The notes beneath the pieces were generated by a model. That model did no database searches. It saw nothing but the letters and a program-made list of their open reading frames with translations, and was not told where the DNA came from. From assembly GCA_963921825.1 (NCBI GenBank), contig OY997594.1, positions 66,697,675 through 66,761,674 on the forward strand: a stretch of 64,000 nt of DNA, written 5' to 3'. Both the position numbers and the translations under genes were made by a program. Origin of the DNA: Erodium maritimum (Eukaryota; Streptophyta; Magnoliopsida; Geraniales; Geraniaceae). How positions within the stretch are numbered: the stretch's first letter is position 1; each line of letters begins with the position of its first letter. Positions 1 to 11,092 of this stretch are shown here, one piece after another.

Positions 1-171
1 GAAAGACTGATAATTCTCATTGATGTTTGCATTATAATATTGGGTGTATATAGTAGTAGAGTACATAAATGACTAGAAGACTACTATGATATAAATATCC
101 TTATCCATTGAATCTAGGAAAGAAGCCTATTTATATAAGAATTATAATATAAGTGATAATATAATCTAACA
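1..171 (-). repeat. 3' LTR of the short-LTR element
   Basis: It matches 2976-3147 at most positions and reads TGTTAGATT...CAGTCTTTC on the minus strand. The purine tract at 172-180 (minus strand GTGGGGGAG) abuts it. The first LTR base lies outside the window. Confidence 0.8.
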
Positions 172-423
172 CTCCCCCACAGTCAGAGCAGAATGACACT
201 GAATGCTCTGATTAGAGCCAAAATCATTGAAGAGAGAGATAGTAGGTTGTTGATGAAGATATACGCAAAAGGCTTAAACTGTAGTCCAAATCATTGAAGA
301 GATATTTAAAGTAGTCTTTTGTTGGTAAAAATATCCATAAAGTGGTATATAATATGGTATCAGACCACATGAACTTGAACAAAGATGAAGATGGGAGAGC
401 TTTCAAAGAAGAGATTTGAGAAG

Positions 424-2160
424 ATTTTTTTTGGGAAGAACATATTGAAAAAGAGATAAATGTTTATTTTGGAAGAAGAGATTGAAGATAACGCTTTTTT
501 TATAAGCTCGAAAATTTTACTAAGAGAAAACCAATTCCAAGGAGAAAAAAGAAAACGAAAACAACGATTACGAAGGAGCTCTGAAAAAGAGTCAGGTGCC
601 TTAACCCCAAGACAAACAAAGAACGAATTCAATCTAACACATAATAAACCAGTGACACGTTCCACGAGAGACCAACAACCAATCATCTCAGCCATACCCA
701 AACAAAACCTCAAAGTCCAAGCCTCTCCTGATACTGATTGAAATCAACATCCATAACTACCACATTTGGTTCAACAGAGAGTACACTCTCCTAAGTTCTT
801 TAGCTTGCATCAACAGGACAACTAATAACCTTGATGATGCTCAACGATCAGTGTGCTTGAACTTCATAAATCCACACAAATATCATTCCAGACAGTGAAT
901 CAACTACTTAAGATCTCTGAGGATGTATTGGCAGACGAAATTGATCACAAAAACTCAGTTGCCCTTGTAGAGTGAACGTGGATGAAACCAAAATATTTGC
1001 CTCAGTCCATGAGAGGACACGCAACTGTCAGGCCTGAATAGTCAAAGCGTCGGAGCCGACACCCTGAACTCTGTCGTCTTCTACTCACTCTTCTCTATCA
1101 GACGTTAAGGATGGATCATCAAAAAGTTTATTTTGAGGGACTTCAAGATCCAAACTATCAATTTTCTCCAGTACCGAATTTTCCTTCTCATCAGTTTTAG
1201 CATTAGGATCTAAAACATTGAAATAGGAATTACTCACCACTTTTGCCCTTTCGCGATCCAACGATGTAGTCCTGGATCGAGTCTGAATTGTATAAGTTGG
1301 AGAAGTAAGTTGATTTCGAGGAGCTGGTGTTTTGATTTGTTGCCTTGCTCTACACGTAACGTTTTGGTGGATTGGAGTGGAATCGTAGTTGACATGTAAT
1401 GGCGGAAATTGATGAACATCAAGTGGAGTGGAATCGTATTAAAACATCTCCATTATGTATCCCTTGACATAGACGAGAAAAGCAAGTCTGAGCAAGTTAG
1501 CGAGAAAAAAATTCTCATTCAAATGTCTCATCTCCACGCCTTTAGCACCAAAGGTAGCCATTTCATCCAACGCCGAGACCAATCAAATGCATTATCTCAG
1601 AGAGGCTATAACTCCGCCTTTAATAAGAAAAATTTCATCGACTTCTAACTTTGTTGTCGCTTGCGAAATTTTTCCAGAATTGGCTGACTGATTTGGGACT
1701 TTGGGCGCCAAACCGACTTCTTCCTCGGGTCATCAACACCCGAGCTCTCCGACTAATCCAAAGAAACGAATAACACGAACCCTTTCACCTTAATTCCATT
1801 ATGACTATCAATTATCTTTTCAACATCTCTTCTAGAGTGAACGCGGATGAAACCAAAATATTTGCCTCTCCGATTTGGCATCTGAATCAAAACTGATTTA
1901 GCGAGTTTCACGACACTCCCAAAATAAGAATCAAACCAATATTGTGTGGTATCGTATAGAACATTGCAAATGAAAACCTTAGTTAAGCGATCGAGTTTAC
2001 TTACAAAACAACATGGGAGCTCAGGTGTAGACGACTTGTTCATGATCTCATCCAAACTGAAGCCGATTCCATTGCCCAAACGTACCAGTGTCCTCTTAGC
2101 TCGAACATACTTTTTCCTTAAAACGAGGAGGACTCTTTTTTAGTGAGATTTTTGTGAAAA
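424..2160 (-). mobile_element. RRM-type LINE fragment inside the short-LTR element
   Basis: On the minus strand the segment runs from the RRM ORF near 2079 to an 8-A tract at 424-431. Its tail, around 570-650, resembles the 3' tail of the RRM LINE at 36190-36290: both share a run close to GAGCTCCT(C/T)CGTAATCGTG. No ORF2 is seen. The ends are approximate and no clear target-site duplication was found, so capture by the LTR element is as possible as insertion into it. Confidence 0.5.
1753..2079 (-). pseudogene. RRM domain of a LINE ORF1 (BNR-like)
   Basis: The 108-residue ORF contains a recognisable RNA recognition motif: RNP2 as VFICNV (about residue 35) and RNP1 as RGKYFGFIRV (about residue 70), ending in a final beta strand at GFVLFVSL. 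It resembles the RRM ORF at 30285-30893. RRM-containing ORF1 proteins are known from the BNR group of plant L1-type LINEs, where ORF1 binds element RNA. A second RNP1 relic (GKYFGFIHVHSTR) lies on the same strand near 965-1000, preceded by a stop, so the region is decayed or internally duplicated. A host RRM gene captured by the LTR element is a less likely alternative. Confidence 0.6.
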
Positions 2161-2281
2161 AAGAAGAAGATGATAGAACATATAAAGTTTCTGAGATACT
2201 AGAAACTTAAAGAAGATAAAAGAATACATATAAAAAAAAAGTAGGTTGAAATGGATACAAAGAAGAGGATTTCAGCAATCA

Positions 2282-2334
2282 TAGAAGAAGAAGAAGAAGA
2301 AGAAGAAGAAGAAGAAGAAGAAGAAGAAGAATAA
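2282..2334. repeat. (GAA)n microsatellite
   Basis: About 17 near-perfect agaaga units, embedded in a purine-rich stretch that continues to about 2350. Confidence 0.95.
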
Positions 2335-2975
2335 GAACAAGAAGAAGAGACGAGTACGTGTAATAGAAGAAAGCAATAAACACGATAAGAATGATGGTAA
2401 AGTTGTGATAACTATGATGTAGAAGAAAAAAGAAAAATATATAATATTATGATATAAAAATATGATAATAGTGAATATCAAGAATGAAGTTTTCATTTAT
2501 ACATGTCAGATCATGAATTAGTAACTGCATCTAATCTTCGGAAAAGACAAATCTCAATTGTTTCAAACTTTCTATTTTTGGAATGAAATACTTACGGAAT
2601 CACCATGAATAGGATCAAACTTTATTCCGTGGTATTTCCATTTCCTTGAGATGAGATTCCTCTTTCTTATCCTTAAGCAAGTCCCCGAGAAGGCTTAATG
2701 GATCAATTCTGGTTCTTTCTTTTTCTATTGCTTCTTTTCTGATCAAGATGGGTCGATCTAGGGATCTACGTATCTATATGGATCATATTCATGGATTAAA
2801 GAAAATGTGCAAAAGGTCTATTTGCCTCTGCCATTTTACGAGTCTCTTCCTGAGACTGATTGTTTGAGAAAAAAAATGTTATCTTTGCACTGAATTGCCT
2901 TGCCAAAAAACATTTTCTTTGCTCTATGATTTACAAAAACTTAATCAAGGATCATAACCAATAGCTCTAAAACCA

Positions 2976-3147
2976 TGAAAGACTGATAATTCTCATTGTT
3001 GTTTGCATTACAATGTTGGGTATATATAGTGGTAGAGTACATAAACAACTGGAAGACTACTATGATATAAATGTCCCTATACATTGAATCTAGAAAAGAA
3101 ACCTATTTATATATGAATTCTAATATAAGTAGTAATATAATCCAACA
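2976..3147 (-). repeat. 5' LTR of the short-LTR element
   Basis: It is the direct repeat of 1-171 and starts TGTTGGATT on the minus strand. The tRNA-Met-like primer-binding site lies at 2964-2975. The base after the LTR on the plus strand starts ataag, the expected target-site copy. Confidence 0.8.
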
Positions 3148-3340
3148 ATAAGAATGTTAATACTAAACAACATCTGAAACAAAACTAAATTAGGAATATG
3201 AAATACTTATAGCTAGAAATAAACTAAACTCTAAACATTCCTATCCTCAATAAATTTTTTAATGCATTTCATATCTCTATTTTCACAACAATGTACTCTC
3301 CAAACCCAAAACTCGTTTTCGCACCTTTTCAATTCTGTGA

Positions 3341-3433
3341 ATAGGCACATTTGTCAAAACCCTAGCCGACATGACCATCACTTTGGAGGTCGAGAGATCC
3401 AGCACAATCGACAACGTCAAGGCCAATTATTAA
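3341..3433 (+). pseudogene. Ubiquitin fragment
   Basis: Translation gives a tract matching the first 30 residues or so of ubiquitin: FVKTLADMTITLEVE, then STIDNVKANY and a TAA stop at 3431-3433. Conserved landmarks are FVKTL, TITLEVE and TIDNVKA. The start methionine is lost (IGT precedes FVK), a residue is inserted around RSS, and everything after alpha-helix 1 is missing. It is a relic of a ubiquitin or polyubiquitin unit, about 4 kb upstream of the UBL gene at 7650 and on the same strand. Confidence 0.8.
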
Positions 3434-3776
3434 CAATGAATTAGAAATCTACTAATCACCAAGAAAATACTGCAACTTTGATTGATAAAAACTGGAAACT
3501 ACACCTATAGTTCTAGCTCCCTCCTCTCTGTTTTCCCTTTACAAAATGGAAATGACATATTCATAGGCAAAACCTCAAATTCACCGTCACTACCCTTAAA
3601 TACTTTTGAACACGTCATTGTCGTTAGGGCCATTAGGATCATGACGAGCCTGCCAATTCTTCAGAACCACCACGCTTTGGCACTTTGTAACAAACATGAC
3701 CAACATACATGTGTGTTATGTGTTGCATTAAGTTCTTTACATACCATCCCACGAATATGCTCTTGAGGAGGAAGAT
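3434..3776. other. Intergenic, no recognised feature
   Basis: Short spurious ORFs only. Nothing recognised between the ubiquitin relic and the retroposon poly(T) start. Confidence 0.5.
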
Positions 3777-5895
3777 TTTTTTTTATCAACAAAGCAGCAT
3801 TATAAATCTCTCCCTTTTGAGAGTTTGTAAAGGGATGAAAACATGGGTTCTAACTATAGAAACCCAATTGTACAAACAAGAGCACTGACATTCAAAGCAC
3901 AACCTCAAACCAGAAATATGATCGAGACACACCTCGTCAAACCCAAAATACAACCAAATACAAATCCGAGCACTAACAAGAAAGCTTAACCCCAAAACAA
4001 AAATTGGACCAAAACAAACTAAGGCCTTAATACCCGATTTTACAACCATTAAGCACATAACAAAATAAACATAAAAGAATGTCTGCAACCCTAATTTTGC
4101 AAACATGAAGCTCATAAAAATAGGTCTAGAACTTTGATTTTCCAACCATGAAGCCCAAAAATTATAGCTGCCCACCGAACAGGAAACCCAAAACATTACT
4201 TGAGATTGAAGAAAAACACAGAATCTCATCAAAGTCCCAACTCAGAGAATTGAAGGACACTGACATGCCAGCAGTCAACACCACATAACGATAGAGATAG
4301 ACCGGAGAATAAATCCCCGATACTCAAAGCCCAAAGAAATAGAAAACTCTTGATTTCCAACAGTGGCCCATAGACCAATAGCCACCCATTAGAGGCCAAC
4401 ACCTAAACTAACGGACGGGCCCCCGCTAACAATGGGCAGGTAAACGGAGGAAATCGAAATAGTCTAAATGTATGGAACGAGCGGTTTTCCAAGAGCATTA
4501 AGTAAAACAAAGGATGCAACGAGATCCTTACCACCTGAAACGACGAGGAACGAGATCGGATCTACAACGAATAAATGACCCGAAAAGTCAAGAAACGCTT
4601 CCCACGGAAGATCTAAAATGAGGCGCCGGTGAAGGAATAGAGAACCACAAAACCAACCAAAGAGCGTCGTTTAGGAAAAACCAGCACAATCCCGCTTCAC
4701 TTGAATATCAGACGAACACTACCGAGTTCCGATCAAGCCACACACAACCACCCACCCACATAGGAATTGAAGTGCTGGGGGCCAACACCCGAGAATCCAG
4801 CAAATAACAAAACCAGAGCACCAATGATTTGGCCACAAAAGCCAAAGCACCAGTACAACACCACGACGAATCACGAGAACCACGATGATCAGCACCCGAG
4901 AGGATGAAGAAACGCGTCCCATGACCAGATATAATTGAGATACCCGAAACAGCTGAGAGGATTGCAACCGTAGAAACGTCGCGATGGTCGGCTAAGGGCA
5001 AAGGGAAGTGATGAACCAAACACCAAAACGAACCACCAGACGCGAGTGGACCATATCCACAACGACCAACGCCCGGGATGACAAAGAAACGTGTCCCACG
5101 ACCAGATCTGGAACGAGCTACCGTCGGTGACACGAGGGAATGGCTACCCCGCAGACCAACACTCAAATTGGGGATCATAACCCACTCAGTGTCGTAGGTC
5201 AATTATTCAACTGCGTAGCTCCACTGAAGAACTACCTTCACATAGAGCTCATCCCCCGCAACACGAACTAGATGCTTAGGCATCGAGAGGTCCAACCACG
5301 ACTAACGGACCCAAGCACCGTCAGACAAGGTCCGGCTAACCAATAGCAGGGATGGTCCAACAACCCTCAGACTAACTAGGGACCAAGGAACGAGGCAAGA
5401 ACCGACAACCATCAATGACAAGCACGAACACCGACGAGGTAGGTCTGGTCAGCCAAGAGTAAGGCTGGTCCGACCAAGAGAGCTTCCCCAAGGATCAAAT
5501 CCTTCTATTACTGTATAGATCTGACCAAACCAGCTACTCACTAGGAAAGGACGGAGTTGCGAGATGACAGCCGGAGGAGCAGCTAGTAGACTTGCACGGG
5601 CATCAAGGTCACACGCCGCCAGGTCATGCGCCACCATAATAGAAACCAAGCTCCAGATGTAAAGAAGCATGACAGAGAAAAGTTGTCTGGAGCTTCGAGC
5701 ATGAGTGCGAGAGGGCTGGCGGAAGAAGCAGTCCAGAGCTCTGATGGCCAGCCTGAGGAGAGAGAGGAGAGAAAACAGGGAGTCGAGAGAGGACTAGGGG
5801 AAAGGCGAGAGAGGCCTCCACCGGTAACCACCAAAGAAAAAACCTCCGCCGTCATCGGAAGAGACGAGAAGAGGTGGCGGCAGGTGTAAGAGGAG
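3777..5895 (-). mobile_element. LINE-derived non-coding retroposon
   Basis: The left end is a poly(T) run at about 3776-3784, which is a poly(A) tail on the minus strand, preceded on that strand by GCTGCTTTGTTGAT. The minus-strand text contains CTTCATGGTTGGAAAAT-like blocks also found at 8290-8360, so it shares a family with the intronic copy there. The right part (5560-5890) is a GA-rich leader. No coding domain was recognised. No confident target-site duplication was found, so the right end is approximate and several insertions may be joined. Confidence 0.45.
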
Positions 5896-6036
5896 TATGG
5901 TTTTTGGAGAGATTTTTCTAACCATTTTTTGTTGTAGTTTTGCTGTTTTTTATAAGCTTCATGTTGGCACATGTTACTATAAGTTCTTTTTGTATCAATT
6001 TTAAGTTTAACTAACAATACAAACATATAAATGGAG

Positions 6037-7343
6037 CCAGGACGTACGCGTCTCTATCTAACCCTAGGGTTTCAACAGGTTGCCGCCCCTCTCTCTCTGT
6101 CGTCTGCCTAGCCCCGGTCTCTCCGGCCAGCCATGGATCTCGTTCACCAGTCCCGACATCCTATGAAAAAGATTAGGACCAATGATCACTGCCTGCACCA
6201 CGTCCAACTTCTCTCCCCGACCACCAATGGGCCATCTCGTGCCTCCGATCGTGCCCTACATCGGTCCACGTGCGAACCACCGCTTCCCACGACCACCTTA
6301 TCGGAGTTTCTCCGCCAGGAATCATTTGAAGCTCTTCCCAAGGCCTCAGATCATCGCCCTCAGAGTACCATGTCGATACCTCCGATCCCAGCCAACCCGA
6401 ACAAGGCTTGTTCCCCACCCTAGAAGCCCGCTCACAATGGAGGTATGGTTGTGTTCTCGGCGATCAACGTCATTCCGTTGGCCAGTATCACCCCGAACCC
6501 GACCTCTTCAACTCTAAACCCGATGATTCAATCCCAGGCCGACCGAATTTTGATGACTAACGGAGCTCCGAAGGATAGGCCGGATCCACCGCGTTATCGT
6601 CCGCAATTTATGCCAGATGAACGCGGGGTACCGGTGGCTGGGTATCGATGAAGGTCCATTAGGTTTTTGGAACCCACCATCAAGCAAGAACACCTGCTGG
6701 CGTACCTAAGGAGTTGTATACGTCGTACCCCGACAATAAGACCTCGACCTCGAAATCGAAGGGGGGAAGGAGCCTGGGGAACAAATCGGGAGATGATGCC
6801 CGTCCTCAGAATGCACTCGGGGGACAAGTGCCCTCTAATGTTTTTGCAGGTATTCATGACGAACAGGTCCATCTGCATGAGACGTTTATGGAATCTCGGG
6901 AGCAACTTCATAGAGCCCTGAACAACCTGAAGGACAATGATGACATGGATCCGCTAGGGAATGTAGAGGGAGGCTAGGAGTTACAAGTAGAGGTTCCACG
7001 CCTTCCCTCGAGAAAATGATAGGACCCGACGGGGGTGGGAATGCCTACTTAGGGCCTGTACTCACAGACCCGAGACGACCGGTGCTGGAAAGTCTCGGAG
7101 AAACCGAACTCAGAGCACGAGTTTCTTATTTTTTAGTTAGGTATCACTTGGATTTAGTTTGGGTAGTTATAGGTATCTGTTGGTTCATTTACTTTTTGTT
7201 CTGCACCTTTGAAATGTCGGTAATGGGATGTCTTGAGTTTCTGTCTGCGATCCAAAACAGACTATTTCTACGGGTCCATGAGCGTTATCTTCTATGGTTT
7301 ACGTTTCACAATAATGCTCTTCTCCAACTACTCATTTAAAAAA
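6037..7343 (+). mobile_element. Internally deleted LINE, DUF4283 family
   Basis: It is flanked by 12-bp duplications with one mismatch: atataaatggag (6025-6036) and atataaatgaag (7344-7355). The latter follows a short A-rich tail. The text near 7016-7100 encodes MIGPDGGG followed by LTDPRRPVLESLG, matching the same region of the LINE at 27089-29535 (MIGPSRGG, TDPGQPMLGG). Both share GGGTCCATGAGCG near the 3' end. The DUF4283 and zinc-knuckle part is missing, so this is a deletion derivative. ORFs at 6133-6423 and 6445-6651 are leader remnants. Confidence 0.65.
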
Positions 7344-7649
7344 ATATAAATGAAGGGAAATAATTTGTCACAAAACCTTCCAAATAATTTAAAAATAGAC
7401 ACGTATACGTCTGTTAGGCCTCCATGCCTTCGGGCTGCAACATTGTAGTTTAGTTCACGTTTATTTTTGTAATCCTCAGATCTGGTAAAAGAGTTAGGGC
7501 TCGAGTCTTGTCACATCAGCTTCAAACCAAATGGGCTCTGGGCTTTTCAAGCACATATAGTTCAAAACGAATCCTTAGCGTCCAAGGAGTTGCAGTGTTA
7601 CAAAAGGCTCTATTTTGTCATCAGTTTTGTTTGAAAACAATCTCTGAAT

Positions 7650-9078
7650 ATGCACATCTTCGTGAGTACTCGGACCGGAAAGATCATCCCTCTGGATGTC
7701 AAGAGCTCTGACACCATCAACAATGTCAAGGTCAAGATCCACCACAAGGAGGGGATTCGTCCGGACCGGCAGCTCCTCATCTTCGCCGGAAAGCCGCTCG
7801 AGGACGACCGGACCCTTTCCGACCACAACATTCAGCAGCGATCCACACTCCAACTCGTCTACGCCACCGCCAATACTCGGTCTGACCAAGCTGATCAAAC
7901 CATTCAGGTTTGTATGCTTTATTTATTTTCATATTTGTCGTAAAAATATTACTTTTGAGGTATTTAACTTTTACAGGTTACAACTTTATCTTTGATAATT
8001 ACAGGACATAGTCCAAACTTGTTTTTGTGCGTTGTATAAATTTATTTCAAATAATGTTTCTACCTTTAAATATTTAAGGGATCTGAAAATAGTAATGATT
8101 GAGTTTATTAAAATTCTAAAATAAAATTATCATTTTGAAACGAATGTACACCTAGTGAAACGAGGGTAAGACCAAAATATTACACTCCCTAGAAGGTATC
8201 AAACCCTAACTCTCTTATCCTCTTTCTTCTCTCAGTCGCCGCAGTGGCTTCCTAGGTTTTCGAGACCCTCACTTGTTTTTTTGTTTCGAGCCTCATGGTT
8301 GGAAAATTAAGGTGCTAAACCTTTTCGTTTTACTTGTGCTTCAAGTTGTAAAATCAGGTTTTTGGATCGTTGTTAGGTTCCTTATCCTTGTTGGGGTCTC
8401 TGGTCTGTATATGTTTCAGGTTTGATCCTATGTTTGGATTAGGATTATGGTTTGAGGTGCCTAGTGTGACATGCTTTTGTCTGTCTTTTGGTGCTAGTGT
8501 GTTTTGTAGCTAAAACCTTAGCTTTGTTTTTCCTTTTTAATCTCTGAAAAGATTACATTAATATGTTTGCCTTGCTGATCAAAAGAAACGAAATACAAAA
8601 CTTTCAAAGTCACTGTATCTCAATGAGAAATGTGATAAGTTAGTGTGTGATTATGGGAGATTATCCTTATCACAAAAATTACAACTGATAGACAAAAATG
8701 AATACGCTAAGGTATCATAGAAAATTATGAGAACACCCGTTTTAATTTCCAAGTTTCAAATGCATGTAGGTGTATGTATACGGTCCGTGGCGCCTGAAGA
8801 TGCTCCCTAATTACAGGGTGAAACTTTCTGATAAAATTTATACTCTAAGACGCCAAATCGCTAAAAGGGAGAGCAAGCGCCTGATTGAAGAGGCACTTTG
8901 GTTTAATGGAGATAAGCTGAAGGACCTCTCCAGTTTTGTTGATTATAACATCCGAGAGAACGATGTTATTGAGCTCTCTTCTGACGATTGTTGCGCATGC
9001 ATTTATGATTATATTTATGATTTCACAAAGTGGGTTTTATCAAAATTTAGAACGCGAAAAGATCACTTTCATGACTAG
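7650..9078 (+). CDS. Tandem ubiquitin-like domain protein, two exons
   Basis: Exon 1 (7650-7908, 86 residues) is one UBL fold: [44 protein letters not shown] and [12 protein letters not shown]. It lacks the C-terminal diglycine and ends in [10 protein letters not shown] phase-0 GT at 7909 and AG at 8768-8769 define an 861-bp intron. Exon 2 (8770-9078) carries a much more diverged second UBL, recognisable from [37 protein letters not shown] and VIELSS, plus a 30-residue tail. The predicted protein is 188 residues. Without diglycine it should not be conjugated and may act as a docking module. Exon 2 could be a separate unit: acceptors at about 7976 and 8005 also exist. The join is inferred from matching phase and domain order. 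Confidence 0.65.
8190..8590 (+). mobile_element. Retroposon fragment in the UBL intron
   Basis: A non-coding block resembling the minus strand of 3780-4250: both have CTCATGGTTGGAAAAT-like text and a tail ending ttgctgatcaaaagaaa. It fills about half of the proposed intron. Ends are approximate. Confidence 0.4.
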
Positions 9079-9481
9079 TAGTTTTTATTTTCATTTAGTC
9101 AAATTTTAGATACGAGGTTGTGAGATGCTTGGTCGAGAGAATCATTTGATCAGGAGGAGTTGATAGATTTTGATTGTGCTAGTGGTAGTAGAACATTGAG
9201 ATCCACGTACTTTTGAAGTATATCTATGTCTTGAAGATATGTAATTCGGGGTTTTCAATCGAATTTTAAATTCACCATGTTTTTTGAATTATTGAATAAA
9301 GGGTAAATTACAAATACCTACCCCAAACTTGTAGCGTTTAATTGAAATCTATCATATAGTTTTTTTTAACTGATATCTACTCAGATATTTAGTTATATAA
9401 CAAATAGCCCAAGCTGTCAGCTAAAATAACGAAAATGCCCTTAGTGGTTTTTTTTAAATAAAACTGAAGTGATTTAATAAG

Positions 9482-9482
<1 letters not shown>
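9079..9482. other. 3' flank of UBL gene
   Basis: It holds the probable 3' UTR, with an aataaa-like signal at about 9293-9299. An AT-rich tract follows, starting gggtaaattacaaatac, that resembles the end of a MITE. No gene was recognised. Confidence 0.4.

Positions 9483-9483
<1 letters not shown>

Positions 9484-9539
<56 letters not shown>
9484..9539. repeat. (TA)n microsatellite
   Basis: About 27 uninterrupted TA units. Shorter TA tracts separate all the hairpin elements that follow, up to 11090. Confidence 0.95.
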
Positions 9540-9541
<2 letters not shown>

Positions 9542-9721
9542 ATAGCTATCAGGTACAAACTCGTATCTTTCGTCAGAACGTAGAACTTTCAATCTGCGCC
9601 ATTGGATCGTAAAATTAAAGGCCCAGATTTAATGCATATCTTTTAATATCTTTTTAATTAATGCATATCTTGTAATTGATTTCGTAATCAATCACCTCCA
9701 CCCCCCTGAATTTCGGTGGCA
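9540..9721 (+). mobile_element. Truncated copy of MITE X
   Basis: It matches the left 180 bp of the complete element at 10458-10702, starting (c)tatcaggtacaaac and running to aatttcggtg. The right end is missing where the palindromic element begins. Confidence 0.7.
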
Positions 9722-9733
9722 TATATATATATA

Positions 9734-10443
9734 GGATTGGTATCAGGTACAAACCCCCCTTATTGTACAAACTACGAACCCATGAGAGCCACAGGATCCC
9801 CCCAAAGTGATGTCAGCAGAGCGCACCAGATGTTGACACGTGGACAATATATATATAAAACACCGCACCTTATTGTGCAAACTACGAACTCATCAGGCGC
9901 TGACACGTGGCGCGCAGAGTGCTAATAGTTTGGGCGCACAGTGCTAATAGTCCCAAACTATTAGCACCGTGCTGCGCAAACTATCAGCACTAAACGTGCC
10001 ACGTGTCAGCACCTGGTGAGTTCGTAGTTTGCACAATAAGGGTGATTTTTACTGGATAGCTACCCTATATATATATGTATATATATATATATATATATAT
10101 AGGGTATCTATCCAGCAAAAATCACCCTTATTGTGCAAACTACGAACTCATCAGGTGCTGACACGTGGCGCGCACAGTGCTGATAGTTTGCGCGCACAGT
10201 GTTGATAGTTTGCATTTGTGCTAAACTATTAGCATCGTGCTGCGCAAACTATCAGCACTGTGCGCGCCACGTGTCAGCACCTGATGAGTTCGTAGTTTGC
10301 ACAATAAGGTGCGGTTTTTTATATATTTATTGTCCACGTGTTAGCATCTGGTGCGCTCTGCTGACATCACTTTGGGGGGATCCTATTGCTCTCGTGGGTT
10401 CGTAGTTTGCACAATAAGTGGGGTTTGTACCTGATACCAACCC
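9734..10443. mobile_element. Giant palindromic MITE with G-boxes
   Basis: It starts ggattggtatcaggtacaaa and ends with the complement (tttgtacctgataccaaccc). The arms (about 335 bp each) meet at a TA tract near 10066-10104. Each arm contains its own smaller palindrome, bounded by ttattgtgcaaactacgaac and its complement, so the DNA could fold as nested cruciforms. ACACGTGG/CCACGTGT motifs (CACGTG G-boxes) occur six times, for example at 9837-9842. No protein is encoded. It sits within TA repeats like micron-type MITEs. Confidence 0.7.
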
Positions 10444-10457
10444 TATATATATATATA

Positions 10458-10702
10458 CAATCAGGTACAAACTTGTATCTTTCGTCAGAACGTAGAACTA
10501 TCAATATGGGCCCTTGGATCGTAGAATTAATGGCCCAGATTTAATGCATATCTTTTAATATCTTTTTAATTAATGCATATCTTTTAATTGATTTCGTAAT
10601 CAATCACCACCCCCCCTGAAATTCGGTGACCATTCGATATGAGTAATCAATGGTCCAGATTAGTTCTACGTTCTGACCCGAAATAAGGTTTGTACTTGAT
10701 TG
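10458..10702 (+). mobile_element. MITE X, complete copy
   Basis: Terminal inverted repeats are caatcaggtacaaac... and its imperfect complement at the right, followed inward by cgtcagaacgtagaact and the complement of this. It is flanked by TA tracts. A truncated copy lies at 9540-9721. Confidence 0.7.
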
Positions 10703-10720
10703 TTCCCATATATATATATA

Positions 10721-11073
10721 GGGAGACAATCACGTACGAACCTCCCTTACGGTGCGAACCTGCGAACATGGTTTGCGGAAATAAGCATCCCAGTTTGCGG
10801 AAAAAAGTTTGAAAAACAGCATTTTATCTTGAGAAAATATATGGTTTGCGAAAATAGTGTATCTGGTTTGCGGAAATAGCGAACATGGTTTGCGGAAATA
10901 AGCATCCCAGTTTGCGGAAAAAAAGTTTGAAAAAACAGCATTTTATCTTGAGAAAAATATGGTTTGCGAAAATAGTGTTTCTGTTTGCAAACCGAGAACA
11001 CTATTTCCGCAAACCAGATACACTACACAAGCAGGTTCGCAGGTTCGCACCGTAACCCCTGGTAGTGCACCCG
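10721..11073. mobile_element. MITE Z with internal tandem repeat
   Basis: Inverted ends share ttacggtgcgaacctgcgaa and its complement. The interior is two copies of a 117-bp unit (starting 10762 and 10879), each containing ggtttgcggaaataagcatc. It is flanked by TA tracts. Confidence 0.65.
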
Positions 11074-11092
11074 TATGTATATATATATAGGG

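Larger units (their letters stand above)
1..3147 (-). mobile_element. Short-LTR non-autonomous copia-like retrotransposon (TRIM/LARD-like)
   Basis: Two direct repeats of about 171 bp bound a 2.8-kb interior. Read on the minus strand, the right repeat ends in TTTCA and is followed at once by TGGTTTTAGAGC, close to the initiator-tRNA-Met primer-binding site TGGTATCAGAGC. A purine tract GTGGGGGAG directly precedes the left repeat. The element therefore runs right to left. The interior has no gag or pol; it holds a LINE fragment with an RRM domain and a GAA microsatellite. The window begins one base inside the left LTR, so the target-site duplication cannot be checked. Confidence 0.8.

Noticed and set aside
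355..366. Plus-strand tggtatcagacc resembling a tRNA-Met primer site
   Set aside because: No LTR precedes it on the plus strand; the element's orientation is set by the minus-strand primer site at 2964-2975 and the purine tract at 172-180.
2272..2496. Phe-rich 74-codon frame
   Set aside because: Product of the GAA microsatellite read on the other strand.
4708..5202. 164-codon frame (minus)
   Set aside because: Inside a poly(A) retroposon; no motif and a second overlapping frame of equal quality.
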